A stretch of DNA of 64,000 bases from Flavobacterium sp. IB48 (GCF_016405855.1 NZ_JAEFCA010000001.1:1298372-1362371), one strand, 5' to 3'. Counted from the stretch's first letter, positions 54,218-63,030 are shown. Program-made: numbers and translations. Notes: generated by a model from the sequence alone, not told the origin.

Positions 54218-54278
54218 AATTTTTAGTTTACAGTCTCGGTTTGCAGTGACTGAGACTGAATACTGAAAACTAAAGAGA

Positions 54279-54806
54279 ATGTGTAGATACGCAATGACAT
54301 CTTATAAACCTCATTATGCTTGTTTTAATTGTCGAAAGACCTTTAAAAGAAGATTGATGGTTGATATAAAAAAAGGAGAAGCATCGGCTTTTGAAGCCAA
54401 ATGTCCGCAATGTGGTGAATTTATGGCAAACATGGGACTAGATTTTGAATCGCCTAAAAAAGACGATGTCAAAAAGTGGGAGCATATTAAAAGTTTATTT
54501 TCTGTGGGCATTACGTTTCACTCCTGCGGTTGCAGTGGACCAGGTTATATTCCGAATTCAAAAGAAAAGCTAGTTGAGTATTTTGAAGAGATCAAAAAAA
54601 GATATATTGAAAATATGGATTTTTGGCGCACCAGAATTGAACCAACAAATAAGCAAGAAAGAGAACGGGATTTAAATAAAAACTGGCATAAATTAAGCAG
54701 TATTTCTCCTAACTACAAAAAGGAAATAGTAACCAATCAGGAAGGTTTAGATTATTGGCATGTAAAGATCAAACAGGTTGAAGAAAAGTTAAATCTGATA
54801 AAATAA
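54279..54806 (+). CDS. Zinc-ribbon-like Cys-rich protein of unknown function
   Basis: A 175-aa protein with CFNC and CPQC pairs (about residues 15-18 and 42-45), spaced like a zinc ribbon, and a further SCGCSG cluster near residue 82. The C-terminal half is helical and charged. Probably binds zinc; partner or nucleic acid target unknown. It ends 84 bp before pheS, which has its own -7 box. Confidence 0.7.
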   Translation: MCRYAMTSYKPHYACFNCRKTFKRRLMVDIKKGEASAFEAKCPQCGEFMANMGLDFESPKKDDVKKWEHIKSLFSVGITFHSCGCSGPGYIPNSKEKLVEYFEEIKKRYIENMDFWRTRIEPTNKQERERDLNKNWHKLSSISPNYKKEIVTNQEGLDYWHVKIKQVEEKLNLIK

Positions 54807-54860
54807 TTTACAGAAAACCTAAAACTGCGAGTGTGACCACGCACTTTCAACTAAAAACAC

Positions 54861-54868
54861 TAAATTTG
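54861..54868 (+). promoter_or_regulatory. -7 box TAAATTTG of pheS
   Basis: TAnnTTTG match, 22 bp before the pheS ATG. Confidence 0.55.
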
Positions 54869-54890
54869 TACTCTCAATTATCGAAGGAAA

Positions 54891-55910
54891 ATGATAGATA
54901 AGATAAAACAGCACATAGAGGAAGCTAAAGCCTTTAATGAGAAGAATAAAGAATCGTTAGAACAATTCCGTATTAAATATTTAGGAAGTAAAGGTTTGCT
55001 GAAAGAACTTTTTACTGAATTTAAAAATATTCCAAACGACCAAAAAAAGGACTTTGGACAAGTTATAAATACTTTAAAAGCTGTTGCTGAAGAAAAAGTA
55101 AGAGTTATTCAGGAAGAACTTGAAAGTAAAGAAGAATCAAAAGGTATTTTTGGAGATTTAACGCGTGCGGCAGAACCCGTAATTATTGGTTCTCGTCACC
55201 CAATTTCTATCGTTAAAAATCAAATCATCGATATTTTTGCTAATATCGGATTTAACGTTTCTGAAGGACCAGAAATCGAAGATGATTGGCACAACTTTAC
55301 CGCATTAAACTTGCCAGAATATCACCCAGCGCGCGATATGCAGGATACGTTTTTCATTCAGACCAATCCTGATGTGTTGTTGCGTACGCATACATCATCT
55401 GTTCAGGTGCGTTATATGGAAAATCATAAACCGCCAATTCGTACAATTTCTCCAGGACGCGTTTTCCGTAACGAAGCGATTTCATCTCGTTCACACTGTA
55501 TTTTCCATCAAGTGGAAGGATTGTACATTGACAAAGATGTTTCTTTTGCCGATTTGAAACAAACGTTACTTTATTTCACAAAAGAAATGTTCGGAAAATC
55601 TAAAATTCGCCTTCGTCCGTCATATTTCCCATTTACAGAGCCAAGTGCCGAAATTGATATTTATTGGGGATTAAAAACGGAAACTGATTACAGAATTACA
55701 AAAGGAACTGGTTGGTTAGAAATTGGAGGTTGCGGAATGGTAGATCCAAACGTTTTGAAAAACTGTGATATCAATCCAGATGAATACAACGGATTTGCTT
55801 TCGGAATGGGAGTAGAGCGTATTGCAATGCTTTTATACCAAATTGGCGATATTCGTATGTTCTACGAAAATGATGTTCGTTTCTTAGAGCAGTTTAAAGC
55901 AAATATTTAA
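54891..55910 (+). CDS. pheS: Phenylalanyl-tRNA synthetase alpha subunit
   Basis: 339 aa. It charges tRNA-Phe as an alpha2-beta2 tetramer with PheT, whose gene is not in this window. The N-terminal coiled-coil (about 1-90) binds tRNA. The class II core has motif 2 (FRNEAISSRSHCIFHQVEG) and motif 3 (GMGVERIAMLLYQIGDIR). Complete. Confidence 0.97.
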   Translation: MIDKIKQHIEEAKAFNEKNKESLEQFRIKYLGSKGLLKELFTEFKNIPNDQKKDFGQVINTLKAVAEEKVRVIQEELESKEESKGIFGDLTRAAEPVIIGSRHPISIVKNQIIDIFANIGFNVSEGPEIEDDWHNFTALNLPEYHPARDMQDTFFIQTNPDVLLRTHTSSVQVRYMENHKPPIRTISPGRVFRNEAISSRSHCIFHQVEGLYIDKDVSFADLKQTLLYFTKEMFGKSKIRLRPSYFPFTEPSAEIDIYWGLKTETDYRITKGTGWLEIGGCGMVDPNVLKNCDINPDEYNGFAFGMGVERIAMLLYQIGDIRMFYENDVRFLEQFKANI

Positions 55911-55928
55911 TTTAAGTCATAAAGTTGT

Positions 55929-55978
55929 AAAGTCGAAAGTCAAAAGTCTCAGAGTGATGGCTTTTGACTTTCGACTTT
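55929..55978. repeat. Perfect 18-bp inverted repeat after pheS
   Basis: AAAGTCGAAAGTCAAAAG at 55929-55946 and its reverse complement at 55961-55978. The right arm is followed by more CTTT/GACTTT repeats that run up to the next ATG. It could act as a hairpin terminator or regulator. Confidence 0.85.
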
Positions 55979-56001
55979 CGACTTTAAAACTTTTGACTCA
56001 T

Positions 56002-56409
56002 ATGAAAAAAGATATAATAATTCCAGAAGTTGAAAACGTGTTTCTAGCCGCAGTGCAGGAATGGAGCGACGATTTTATGGAAAAAGTATGGTACGCTTAT
56101 TTAGTGAATGATAGTGATTTTAACTTAGATAGCGTAATGGTAGTTTCAAAAGCATTTGGAACTATTGATGGAGAGATGAAAAAAACGTCAATTCTGCGTC
56201 ATGCTTTTGTTGAGGTTCCTTCGGTTTCTGTTGTGAAGATAGAATTAGTAGAAAAGAGCCTTTTAGCGCTTAATAACGAGTTTATGGTGACTTTCTTCAT
56301 CGGAAATACTTTATACGATAAGAAGTTTATTTTTAAAGCCAATTCGCTTGACGAAAACAAAACGGAAGAAGTGCCGATTTTGTTTGTTGAAGGAATAATG
56401 GTAAAATAA
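56002..56409 (+). CDS. Conserved hypothetical protein
   Basis: A 135-aa soluble protein (start MKKDIIIPEVENVFLAAV). The ATG at 56002 was chosen because the longer reading frame from 55954 runs through the inverted repeat. It shows alternating beta/alpha patterns and no recognisable motif. A terminator follows. Confidence 0.72.
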   Translation: MKKDIIIPEVENVFLAAVQEWSDDFMEKVWYAYLVNDSDFNLDSVMVVSKAFGTIDGEMKKTSILRHAFVEVPSVSVVKIELVEKSLLALNNEFMVTFFIGNTLYDKKFIFKANSLDENKTEEVPILFVEGIMVK

Positions 56410-56430
56410 GAAATTCTAAGAATTACTATT

Positions 56431-56462
56431 AAATCACGATCCTCTATGGTCGTGATTTTTTA
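56431..56462 (+). terminator. Intrinsic terminator
   Basis: AAATCACGA / TCGTGATTT stem followed by a T-run. Confidence 0.85.
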
Positions 56463-56515
56463 TTTAAAAAAAATAGTTGTCAATTTTTCGGTTGCAGAAG
56501 GCTTTCGTTCAAAAG

Positions 56516-56523
56516 TACTTTTG
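56516..56523 (+). promoter_or_regulatory. Promoter of the PEP-mutase-like/Ada operon
   Basis: TACTTTTG (-7), with TTG at 56492-56494 about 21 bp upstream as -33. The ATG follows 21 bp after the box. Confidence 0.55.
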
Positions 56524-56544
56524 TCAAAACTAAAAGAGTAAAAT

Positions 56545-57321
56545 ATGACAACAAGATTTGAAGAATTCAAAAAACTGCACTATAATGAAATTCCGCTTTT
56601 ACTTGGAAATGTTTGGAATGTTCAAAGTGCCCTGCAATATGAGAAATTAGGATTTAAAGCGCTTGGAACTTCAAGTGCAGCAATTGCTTCTGATTTAGGT
56701 TATGAAGATGGCGAAAATATGCCTTTTGAGGATTATTTTTTTATGATTCGAAGAATAAAATCGGCTGTAAAAATTCCTTTAAGTATAGATTTGGAAGCTG
56801 GTTATGGTGATACTGTTGAGGAAATAGTTGCAAATATTTTGAGATTGCATGAAATTGGAATAGTTGGAATTAATATTGAAGATTCGGTTGTTATCAACTC
56901 AAAAAGAGAAATAACAGAAACGGAATCTTTTGCGGCAAAATTAAAATCAATCGCAGAAAACTTAAAAAAGAAAAACATCGAAATGTTTATAAATGTACGT
57001 TCTGATGTATTTCTTTTGGATTTGCCGAACAAAATAGAAGAATCTAAATACAGATTAAAACAATATGAAATGGCTGGCGTTGATGGTATTTTTCTTCCGT
57101 GTATTACAAATGAAAATGATATAAAGGAAATTGCTGAAACGACAAAACTACCCCTAAATGTAATGTGTATGCCTAATCTTCCTAATTTTGAAAAGCTAAC
57201 TTTATTAGGAGTAAAGCGTATTAGTATGGGGAATTTTGCAAATGCCTTTCTAAATAAACAATTAGAAAAAGTTACTTTACAGTTACTGGAAAGAAATAGT
57301 TTTTCTCCCATTTTTGAATAA
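56545..57321 (+). CDS. Isocitrate lyase/phosphoenolpyruvate mutase superfamily protein
   Basis: A 258-aa (beta/alpha)8 protein. LSIDLEAGYGD near residue 80 and GINIEDSV carry the metal-binding acidic residues of the superfamily; LGTSSAAIASDLGYEDGE is also typical. Members include PEP mutase, methylisocitrate lyase and oxaloacetate hydrolases. The precise reaction cannot be read. Its stop is 6 bp before the Ada-like gene. Confidence 0.87.
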   Translation: MTTRFEEFKKLHYNEIPLLLGNVWNVQSALQYEKLGFKALGTSSAAIASDLGYEDGENMPFEDYFFMIRRIKSAVKIPLSIDLEAGYGDTVEEIVANILRLHEIGIVGINIEDSVVINSKREITETESFAAKLKSIAENLKKKNIEMFINVRSDVFLLDLPNKIEESKYRLKQYEMAGVDGIFLPCITNENDIKEIAETTKLPLNVMCMPNLPNFEKLTLLGVKRISMGNFANAFLNKQLEKVTLQLLERNSFSPIFE

Positions 57322-57327
57322 TTGGTT

Positions 57328-58374
57328 ATGGAACTTACAGATGATATAATGTATCAAGCGGCTGTAAATAAAGACACTTCTTTTGAAGGAGTATTTTTTA
57401 CTGCAGTTAAAACAACCGGTATATTTTGCCGACCGACTTGTACAGCTAGAAAACCAAAAAGAGAAAATGTAGAATTTTTTACCAGTTCAAAAGAAGCTGT
57501 TTTAAAAGGATATCGACCTTGCAAAGTTTGCTTTCCATTAGAAAAATATAATGAGACGCCTGATTTTATAAAAGAGATTTTAAAAGAGCTTTCAGAAAAT
57601 CCAGCTCTAAAATTCAAAGATGCCGATTTAATCCAACGCGGAATTGAACCAAGTAAAATGCGACGATGGTTTTTAAAAAATCATAAGATTACATTTCAAG
57701 CTTATCAAAGAATGTTTCGTATTAATAGCGCTTTCAAAAAAATAAAAGAAGGAGAAAGTATTACTTCAACAGCTTTTGACACGGGTTATGAATCTTTGAG
57801 CGGTTTTAATGATTCTTTTAAATCGATATTTGGCTTTTCTCCTAAAAATAGCAAAGTGCAAAATATAATTGATCTCAAAAGAATAGAAACTCCGCTCGGA
57901 ACGATGTATGTCTGTGCAGTAAAAGAAGGAGTTTGTTTGCTTGAATTCACAGACAGAAAAATGCTGGAGACAGAATTTAAGTCATTGGCAAAAAGGTTGA
58001 ATGCTTCAATTATTCAGGGAGATAATATCCATTTTGAAATTTTAGAAGAACAGTTAAAAGAATATTTTGAAGGAAAGAGAAAGAAATTTACAGTGCCGAT
58101 TTTCTCTCCAGGATCTGATTTTCAAAATAAAGTTTGGACAACACTGCAAAATATACCTTATGGAGCCGTGAGAACATATAAAGAGCAGTCTATTGCCATT
58201 AATAAACCAGAAGCAATTAGAGCTGTAGCTAATGCAAATGGAGCGAACAGAATTTCGATACTTATTCCGTGTCATCGGGTTATAGGTTCAAATGGAGAGC
58301 TAACAGGATATGGAGGCGGATTATGGCGCAAGCAATGGCTTTTGGAATTGGAGAAAAAGAATGCTGAAGGTTAG
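57328..58374 (+). CDS. Ada-type methylated-DNA repair protein/regulator
   Basis: 348 aa with the three Ada parts. The N-terminal zinc/methyl-acceptor domain has C34, C38, C65 and C68 (GIFCRPTCTARKP, YRPCKVCFP). An AraC-type HTH follows (about 85-180, TSTAFDTGYESLSGFNDSFK). The C-terminal O6-alkylguanine-DNA alkyltransferase has acceptor C315 in LIPCHRVIGSNG. Known for Ada: methylation of the N-terminal Cys turns it into an activator of its own regulon. I chose the ATG at 57328 over the TTG at 57322. Confidence 0.92.
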   Translation: MELTDDIMYQAAVNKDTSFEGVFFTAVKTTGIFCRPTCTARKPKRENVEFFTSSKEAVLKGYRPCKVCFPLEKYNETPDFIKEILKELSENPALKFKDADLIQRGIEPSKMRRWFLKNHKITFQAYQRMFRINSAFKKIKEGESITSTAFDTGYESLSGFNDSFKSIFGFSPKNSKVQNIIDLKRIETPLGTMYVCAVKEGVCLLEFTDRKMLETEFKSLAKRLNASIIQGDNIHFEILEEQLKEYFEGKRKKFTVPIFSPGSDFQNKVWTTLQNIPYGAVRTYKEQSIAINKPEAIRAVANANGANRISILIPCHRVIGSNGELTGYGGGLWRKQWLLELEKKNAEG

Positions 58375-58424
58375 GAGAAAGAGGCAAGAAGCAAGAGTAA
58401 AGATTTTTATTTCAAGATAAAAAA

Positions 58425-58457
58425 AAGAGCCAAACTGAATTTCAGTCTTGGCTCTTT
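58425..58457. terminator. Bidirectional terminator
   Basis: AAGAGCCAA / TTGGCTCTT with an inner CTGAA / TTCAG, between the Ada-like gene (+) and gpsA (-). Confidence 0.85.
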
Positions 58458-58524
58458 CTTGTTTATTCTATTTAAGTCTAATATATAGTCTTTTCTCTTG
58501 CTTCTTGCATCTTTTAACTAAAAC

Positions 58525-59520
58525 TTAATCCAAAGACTCGGTCAATTTTTTGAAAACCGTTTTTGCATCTTTTCCTTCGTATAAAACGGCATAAACAGCA
58601 TCGATAATTGGTGTTTTAGCTCCGTAACCTTGATTTAGTTTATAAGCACTTTTTGTTGCATAATAACCTTCGGCAACCATACTCATTTCCATCATGGCAC
58701 TTTTTACGGTGTAACCTTTTCCAATCATATTTCCGAACATTCTATTTCTAGAGAAAACAGAATATCCTGTAACCAATAAATCGCCTAGATAAGCAGAATC
58801 ATTAATGTTACGTTTCATTCGGTGCACTTTTCTGATGAATTTCTTCATTTCGCGAATAGCGTTACTCATTAAAACCGATTGAAAGTTATCGCCATAACCT
58901 AAACCATGTGCAATTCCGGCAGCAATAGAATAAATGTTTTTTAGCATTGCAGCATATTCAGTTCCGATGATATCGTCTGAAATTTTTGCTTTAATATAAT
59001 TTCCAGAAAGTGATTTTGCTACAACTTTAGCCTTATCAGGGTCGCCACAAGCAATCGTCAAATATGAAAGTCTTTCTAAAGCTACTTCTTCTGCGTGACA
59101 AGGTCCTGTAATAACTCCAATATTGTAATATGGAATGTCGTATTGAATATGGAAATGTTCGCCAACAATTAAACTAGTTTCTGGAACAATTCCTTTAATC
59201 GCAGAAAAAATAATTTTATCTGATAAAGAAACCGTCATGTTTTTTAATTCGGCATCTAAGAAAGCCGATGGAATTGCAAAAATGATATAATCTGCATATT
59301 CTATCGCTTCGTTTATATTATTGGTTAATTTGAGTTTTTTGGTGTCAAATTCAACAGAACTTAAATAGTTTGGATTGTGTTTGAATTTCTCGATATGCTC
59401 GATAGCGGCATCATTGCGCATGTACCACGAAATTTCAGAAAGATTTACACATAACATTTTTGCAATTGCCGTTGCCCAGCTTCCTCCACCAATCACTGCA
59501 AATTTTAAATTTTCGCTCAT
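58525..59520 (-). CDS. gpsA: Glycerol-3-phosphate dehydrogenase [NAD(P)+]
   Basis: 331 aa. It reduces dihydroxyacetone phosphate to sn-glycerol-3-phosphate for phospholipid synthesis. N-terminal dinucleotide fold VIGGGSWATAIAKML, then FAIPSAFL, IFSAIKGI and the catalytic-Lys region AAMLKNIYSIAAGIAHGLG. Complete. A -7 box lies 19 bp upstream. Confidence 0.96.
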   Translation of the reverse strand: MSENLKFAVIGGGSWATAIAKMLCVNLSEISWYMRNDAAIEHIEKFKHNPNYLSSVEFDTKKLKLTNNINEAIEYADYIIFAIPSAFLDAELKNMTVSLSDKIIFSAIKGIVPETSLIVGEHFHIQYDIPYYNIGVITGPCHAEEVALERLSYLTIACGDPDKAKVVAKSLSGNYIKAKISDDIIGTEYAAMLKNIYSIAAGIAHGLGYGDNFQSVLMSNAIREMKKFIRKVHRMKRNINDSAYLGDLLVTGYSVFSRNRMFGNMIGKGYTVKSAMMEMSMVAEGYYATKSAYKLNQGYGAKTPIIDAVYAVLYEGKDAKTVFKKLTESLD

Positions 59521-59538
59521 TATTTTAATAATTTAAAA

Positions 59539-59546
59539 CAAAAGTA
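59539..59546 (-). promoter_or_regulatory. -7 box TACTTTTG of gpsA
   Basis: TAnnTTTG match on the minus strand, 19 bp before the ATG. Confidence 0.5.
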
Positions 59547-59756
59547 CTTAATAATGTGCTAATAAAGCAAAATCTGCTTTAAGAAATTTTGAAAACACAC
59601 TTTAATTGCAATGACTTTCAAGAAGTTTAAGAATAAAAATATTTTTTTTAATAGCTAAACAATAAAAGGATCTCACTTGCGTTATAACAATTTATAAATT
59701 AGAATTTTAATGAATTTAAAAAAAATTGAGTTAGTTAGTTTTGTTTTAGTATTTTG

Positions 59757-59793
59757 AAAAGGCGTTCCTAAACTTGTTAAGAACGCCTTTTTT
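59757..59793. terminator. Terminator-like stem-loop
   Basis: AAAAGGCGTTC / GAACGCCTTTT with a T-run, in the 352-bp gap between gpsA and the alcohol dehydrogenase. The rest of the gap upstream of it is plain AT-rich sequence. Confidence 0.8.
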
Positions 59794-59810
59794 AATGAAA
59801 TTCCAATAAA

Positions 59811-59870
59811 AAAATTCCAAATTCCAAAAGTTTAAAATTGGGATTTGGAATTTTTAAAATTTGGAATTTA
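59811..59870 (-). terminator. Terminator region after the alcohol dehydrogenase
   Basis: ATTCCAAATTCC pairs with repeated GGATTTGGAAT / AATTTGGAAT copies, followed on the minus strand by a T-run. Similar to the element at 15280. Confidence 0.65.
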
Positions 59871-59872
59871 TC

Positions 59873-61030
59873 TTAATACGAAAGTTCAACAATAGATCTT
59901 ACTTTATCTAAAGTTATTAATTGTTTTTCTCCTAAACCTTTCCAACCTCTTTCTTCAAAACGATTTACGATAAAATCGGCTGTTTTAGAATAATCTTCTG
60001 TGTACTGAGAAAGTTTAGTATCCATTCCCATTGTATGAAAAAATTCAACAGTTTTGTTAATGGCTTCTTTTGCCACTTCTTCGTCAGAACCAGTTAGGTT
60101 GAAAATTCTTCTTCCATATTGCGCCAGTTTTTCTTTTTTGCTTTCAAACATTACATGATACAAACTTGGACCAATAATAGCCAAAGTTCTGGCGTGATCA
60201 ATTTCGTAAAGCGCTGTCAATTCATGGCCAATCATGTGTGTTGCCCAATCGCTTGGAACACCTTTCTGAATTAATCCGTTTAAAGCCATTGTACAGCTCC
60301 ACATAAAATTAGAAGCCAAAGTATAATCGGTTGGGTTTTTTACAACGCCTGGACCAACTTGAATTAGAGTCTGTAAAATTCCTTCGGCAATTCTATCCTG
60401 AAGAAAAGCATCAGTTGGATACGTTAAATATTGTTCCATTACGTGTGTGTAAGCATCTACAACACCATTTTCGATTTGTCTTTTTGGTAAAGACGAAATT
60501 ACTGTAGGATCACAGATTGAAAACTGCGGAAATAAAGCACTTCCTCCAGAAGATAATTTCTCTTGAGTTGCTTCAATTGTTACCACATATCCAGAATTCA
60601 TTTCGCTTCCCGTTGCTGGCAGCGTTAATACAGTTCCAAATGGCATTGCATTTTCTTTAATCAAAATCCTTTTTTGAAGAATGTCAATCGGATTTCCTTC
60701 AAAATTTACAGCTGCCGAAATAAATTTAACGCCATCAATTACAGATCCACCACCAACAGCAAGAATAAAATCGATTTTTTCTGCTTTGATCACATCAACG
60801 GCTTTCAGTAAAGTTTCAAATCTTGGATTTGGTTCGATTCCGCCAAATTCTACAATTTCAAAACCTTTAAGATTATTGATTACCTGATCGTAAATTCCGT
60901 TTTTGAAAATACTTCCGCCACCATAAGCCAAAAGCACTTTTGCGCCTTTTGGAACTAAAGTAGAAAGTTTTTCAATTTGTCCTTTTCCGAAAACTAAATT
61001 CGTCGGATTGTATAATTCAAAGTTTAGCAT
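59873..61030 (-). CDS. Iron-containing alcohol dehydrogenase (YqhD/BdhA-like, NADPH-dependent aldehyde reductase)
   Basis: 385 aa, the YqhD length. NAD(P) site AYGGGSIFKNG and AVGGGSVIDGVKF. Metal ligands lie in NGVVDAYTHVMEQYL (Asp, His) and GHELTALYEIDHARTLAI (His, His). YqhD reduces reactive short-chain aldehydes. It lies upstream, on the same strand, of no other close gene; the DJ-1-like pseudogene 180 bp further upstream is in the same direction. Confidence 0.92.
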   Translation of the reverse strand: MLNFELYNPTNLVFGKGQIEKLSTLVPKGAKVLLAYGGGSIFKNGIYDQVINNLKGFEIVEFGGIEPNPRFETLLKAVDVIKAEKIDFILAVGGGSVIDGVKFISAAVNFEGNPIDILQKRILIKENAMPFGTVLTLPATGSEMNSGYVVTIEATQEKLSSGGSALFPQFSICDPTVISSLPKRQIENGVVDAYTHVMEQYLTYPTDAFLQDRIAEGILQTLIQVGPGVVKNPTDYTLASNFMWSCTMALNGLIQKGVPSDWATHMIGHELTALYEIDHARTLAIIGPSLYHVMFESKKEKLAQYGRRIFNLTGSDEEVAKEAINKTVEFFHTMGMDTKLSQYTEDYSKTADFIVNRFEERGWKGLGEKQLITLDKVRSIVELSY

Positions 61031-61072
61031 TTTTTTTAGGTTCTAAGATGCTAAGGTTCTGAGGTTCTAAGT
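61031..61072 (-). repeat. CTTAGAA-type short degenerate repeat tract
   Basis: On the minus strand: CTTAGAACCTCAGAAC, CTTAGCATCTTAGAACC, directly before the ADH ATG. An opposite-facing tract lies at about 61170-61210. Confidence 0.75.
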
Positions 61073-61211
61073 TTTTTGTTGAAACATAGAATCTCAGAAC
61101 TTAACATTGTGATTGATTAATTTTTATTTGCAATTAGTGAATAAGAGATTGAGTTTTTTTTAGGTTTTTAGAAGAACTTAGAACCTTAGTATCTCAGTCC
61201 CTCAGTCCCTT

Positions 61212-61974
61212 TTATTTTAATTCTTGTAGCAATTTTGCAGCTACCAATTTAGATGATGCTGGGTTTTGTCCCGTGATTAAAAGTCCGTCGGCAACAGCAT
61301 AAGGCTGCCAGTTTGCGCCTTTAGAAAAAATTGCTCCGTTTGATGCTAAAGCATCTTCCAATAAAAATGGAACTACTTTGGTTAAACCAACAGCTTCCTC
61401 TTCTTCATTAGTGAAACCGGTTACTTTTTTACCTTTTACTAAATATTCGCCTTTTACTTTTACGTTTTTCAAGACGGCAGGAGCGTGACATACAAAAGCG
61501 ACTGGTTTGTTGTGTGTATAAAAAGATTCAATTAAAGCAATTGAACTTTTATCTTCAACCAAATCCCAAAGCGGACCATGACCTCCTGGATAAAATACAG
61601 CATCGTAATCTTTTTGGTTAACTGTAGAAAGTTTTAGTGTGTTTTTTAATTTTTCTTGTAAAACAGTGTCAGCGTCAAAACGTTTGGTGTCTTCAGTTGC
61701 CGAAGCGGGATCGGCACTTTTTGGATCAATTGGGGGTTGTCCTCCAAGAGGAGATGCAATTGTAATTTCAACTCCTTGATCTAAAAGTTCATAATATGGC
61801 GCAGCAAATTCTTCTGACCAGAATCCTGTTTTTTCTCCTGTATTGCCCAGTTTGTCATTGCTGGTTACAACAAATAATACCTTTTTTCATACTCTTTTTA
61901 TTTGATTTTTGAGCTTCAGCAGAAATGCTTACAGCTGTAAATGCAGTTATTGCGAATAGTGTTATTTTTTTCAT
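61212..61974 (-). pseudogene. DJ-1/PfpI family protein with a -1/+1 frameshift near its N-terminus
   Basis: Starting at the ATG at 61974, a signal peptide (MKKITLFAITAFTAVSIS) leads to a second Met-Lys-Lys, after which the frame ends at TGA 61855-61857. If one base is removed at the AAAAAAGG run (61880-61887), the frame continues as VLFVVTSNDKLG, GFWSEEFAAPYYEL, a FYPGGHGPLWDL motif and the nucleophile-elbow Cys of PVAFVCHAPAVL, to a stop at 61212. All key residues of a DJ-1-superfamily glyoxalase/deglycase-like protein are thus present, split over two frames. Causes may be a real mutation, phase variation at the homopolymer or a sequencing error. A -7 box lies upstream. Confidence 0.85.
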
Positions 61975-61991
61975 ATGTATTAAATTTTGAA

Positions 61992-61999
61992 CAAATTTA
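61992..61999 (-). promoter_or_regulatory. -7 box TAAATTTG of the DJ-1-like gene
   Basis: TAnnTTTG match on the minus strand, 18 bp before the ATG at 61974, which supports that start. Confidence 0.55.
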
Positions 62000-62033
62000 C
62001 AGCTAATGTGATATCAGTAAAAATAAAATAAAC

Positions 62034-62041
62034 TATGTTTG
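62034..62041 (+). promoter_or_regulatory. -7 box TATGTTTG of the LysR gene
   Basis: TAnnTTTG match, 20 bp before the ATG at 62061. It is divergent to the DJ-1-like promoter in an 86-bp intergenic region. Confidence 0.5.
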
Positions 62042-62060
62042 TTATAAATAAATTTATATC

Positions 62061-62966
62061 ATGGTAAATCTAGAATGGTACAGAACTTTTAAAGCAGTTT
62101 ACAAAAACGGTAATTTTTCAGTGGCTGCGAAGGAATTATTTATGAGTCAGCCTGCGGTTAGTCAGCAGATTTCAATGCTTGAAGCACACGTGGGAAATAA
62201 ATTGTTCAATCGGAAATCTAAAGGAGTAGAACCAACCGAATACGCTAAGTTACTGAATAATTTGATAATAGACGCATTAGATCGTCTCGAAAGTGTTGAA
62301 GTTGGCTTTAGAGCAAAAGCTGAAAATGCAAACAGATTAATTTCTGTCGGAATTTCAAAACATCTTTTTGACTGCGTTGGCAATCTATTAATTGCTAAGT
62401 TTGATTTAATCGATTTTACTTTTGCAGAAAACGATGAACTTTTTGCATTGGTGGATGCTAAAAAATTAGACTTTGCTATAACAACAAAAAGATTTGACAC
62501 TTTTGATACTACTTATGAAATTGTCGGAAAAATAAAATTGATTTTGGTTGCTCCAGTAAGTTTAGATATAACCGAATTTCGCCAAAAATTAAAAGCAGAC
62601 AATTATACAGAAATAGAGCAATGGCTGAATACGCAGAAATGGTATAGTCATGACGCACGTATTCCGCATATAAAATTATTTTGGCTGCATGCTTTCAATA
62701 AAAAAAGACCTTCTATGGTGCCTAATTACATTATTCCTTCAGAATCTGAAATGCTTAGGCTTTTATCTAAAAATGATGGAGTTGCTGCTACTTGGAACTG
62801 TAACGCAAGAAATTTTATCAAGGAAAATAAGTTGCAGTTGTTATGGAACAGTTTTCATGTGCCAGAAGAATTTGTGTATTTATTAGCTCCAAAAAATAAT
62901 AACTTAAAGTCATTTTTTGATATTATTGAAAAAGAACTGAAATTGTTTTTTGGAAATAGATTGTAG
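62061..62966 (+). CDS. LysR family transcriptional regulator
   Basis: 301 aa. The N-terminal winged HTH (about 1-62) has FSVAAKELFMSQPAVSQQISMLEAHVGNKLF. The C-terminal substrate-binding domain is present but diverged. LysR regulators commonly control a divergent neighbour, here the DJ-1-like gene and possibly the alcohol dehydrogenase beyond it, which would fit a response to reactive aldehydes. Confidence 0.93.
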   Translation: MVNLEWYRTFKAVYKNGNFSVAAKELFMSQPAVSQQISMLEAHVGNKLFNRKSKGVEPTEYAKLLNNLIIDALDRLESVEVGFRAKAENANRLISVGISKHLFDCVGNLLIAKFDLIDFTFAENDELFALVDAKKLDFAITTKRFDTFDTTYEIVGKIKLILVAPVSLDITEFRQKLKADNYTEIEQWLNTQKWYSHDARIPHIKLFWLHAFNKKRPSMVPNYIIPSESEMLRLLSKNDGVAATWNCNARNFIKENKLQLLWNSFHVPEEFVYLLAPKNNNLKSFFDIIEKELKLFFGNRL

Positions 62967-63022
62967 TTTTTTTATTTTTATTAATTGAAATTCAGGTGTT
63001 TAATGGCCTTTGTGGAAAAAAA

Positions 63023-63030
63023 TAACTTTG
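63023..63030 (+). promoter_or_regulatory. -7 box TAACTTTG of the PKD lipoprotein gene
   Basis: TAnnTTTG match, 35 bp before the ATG at 63066. It argues against the upstream start at 62985. Confidence 0.5.

Noticed and set aside
55954..56001. Longer start of the hypothetical protein after pheS
   Set aside because: It reads through an 18-bp inverted repeat; MKKDIIIP at 56002 is a normal start.
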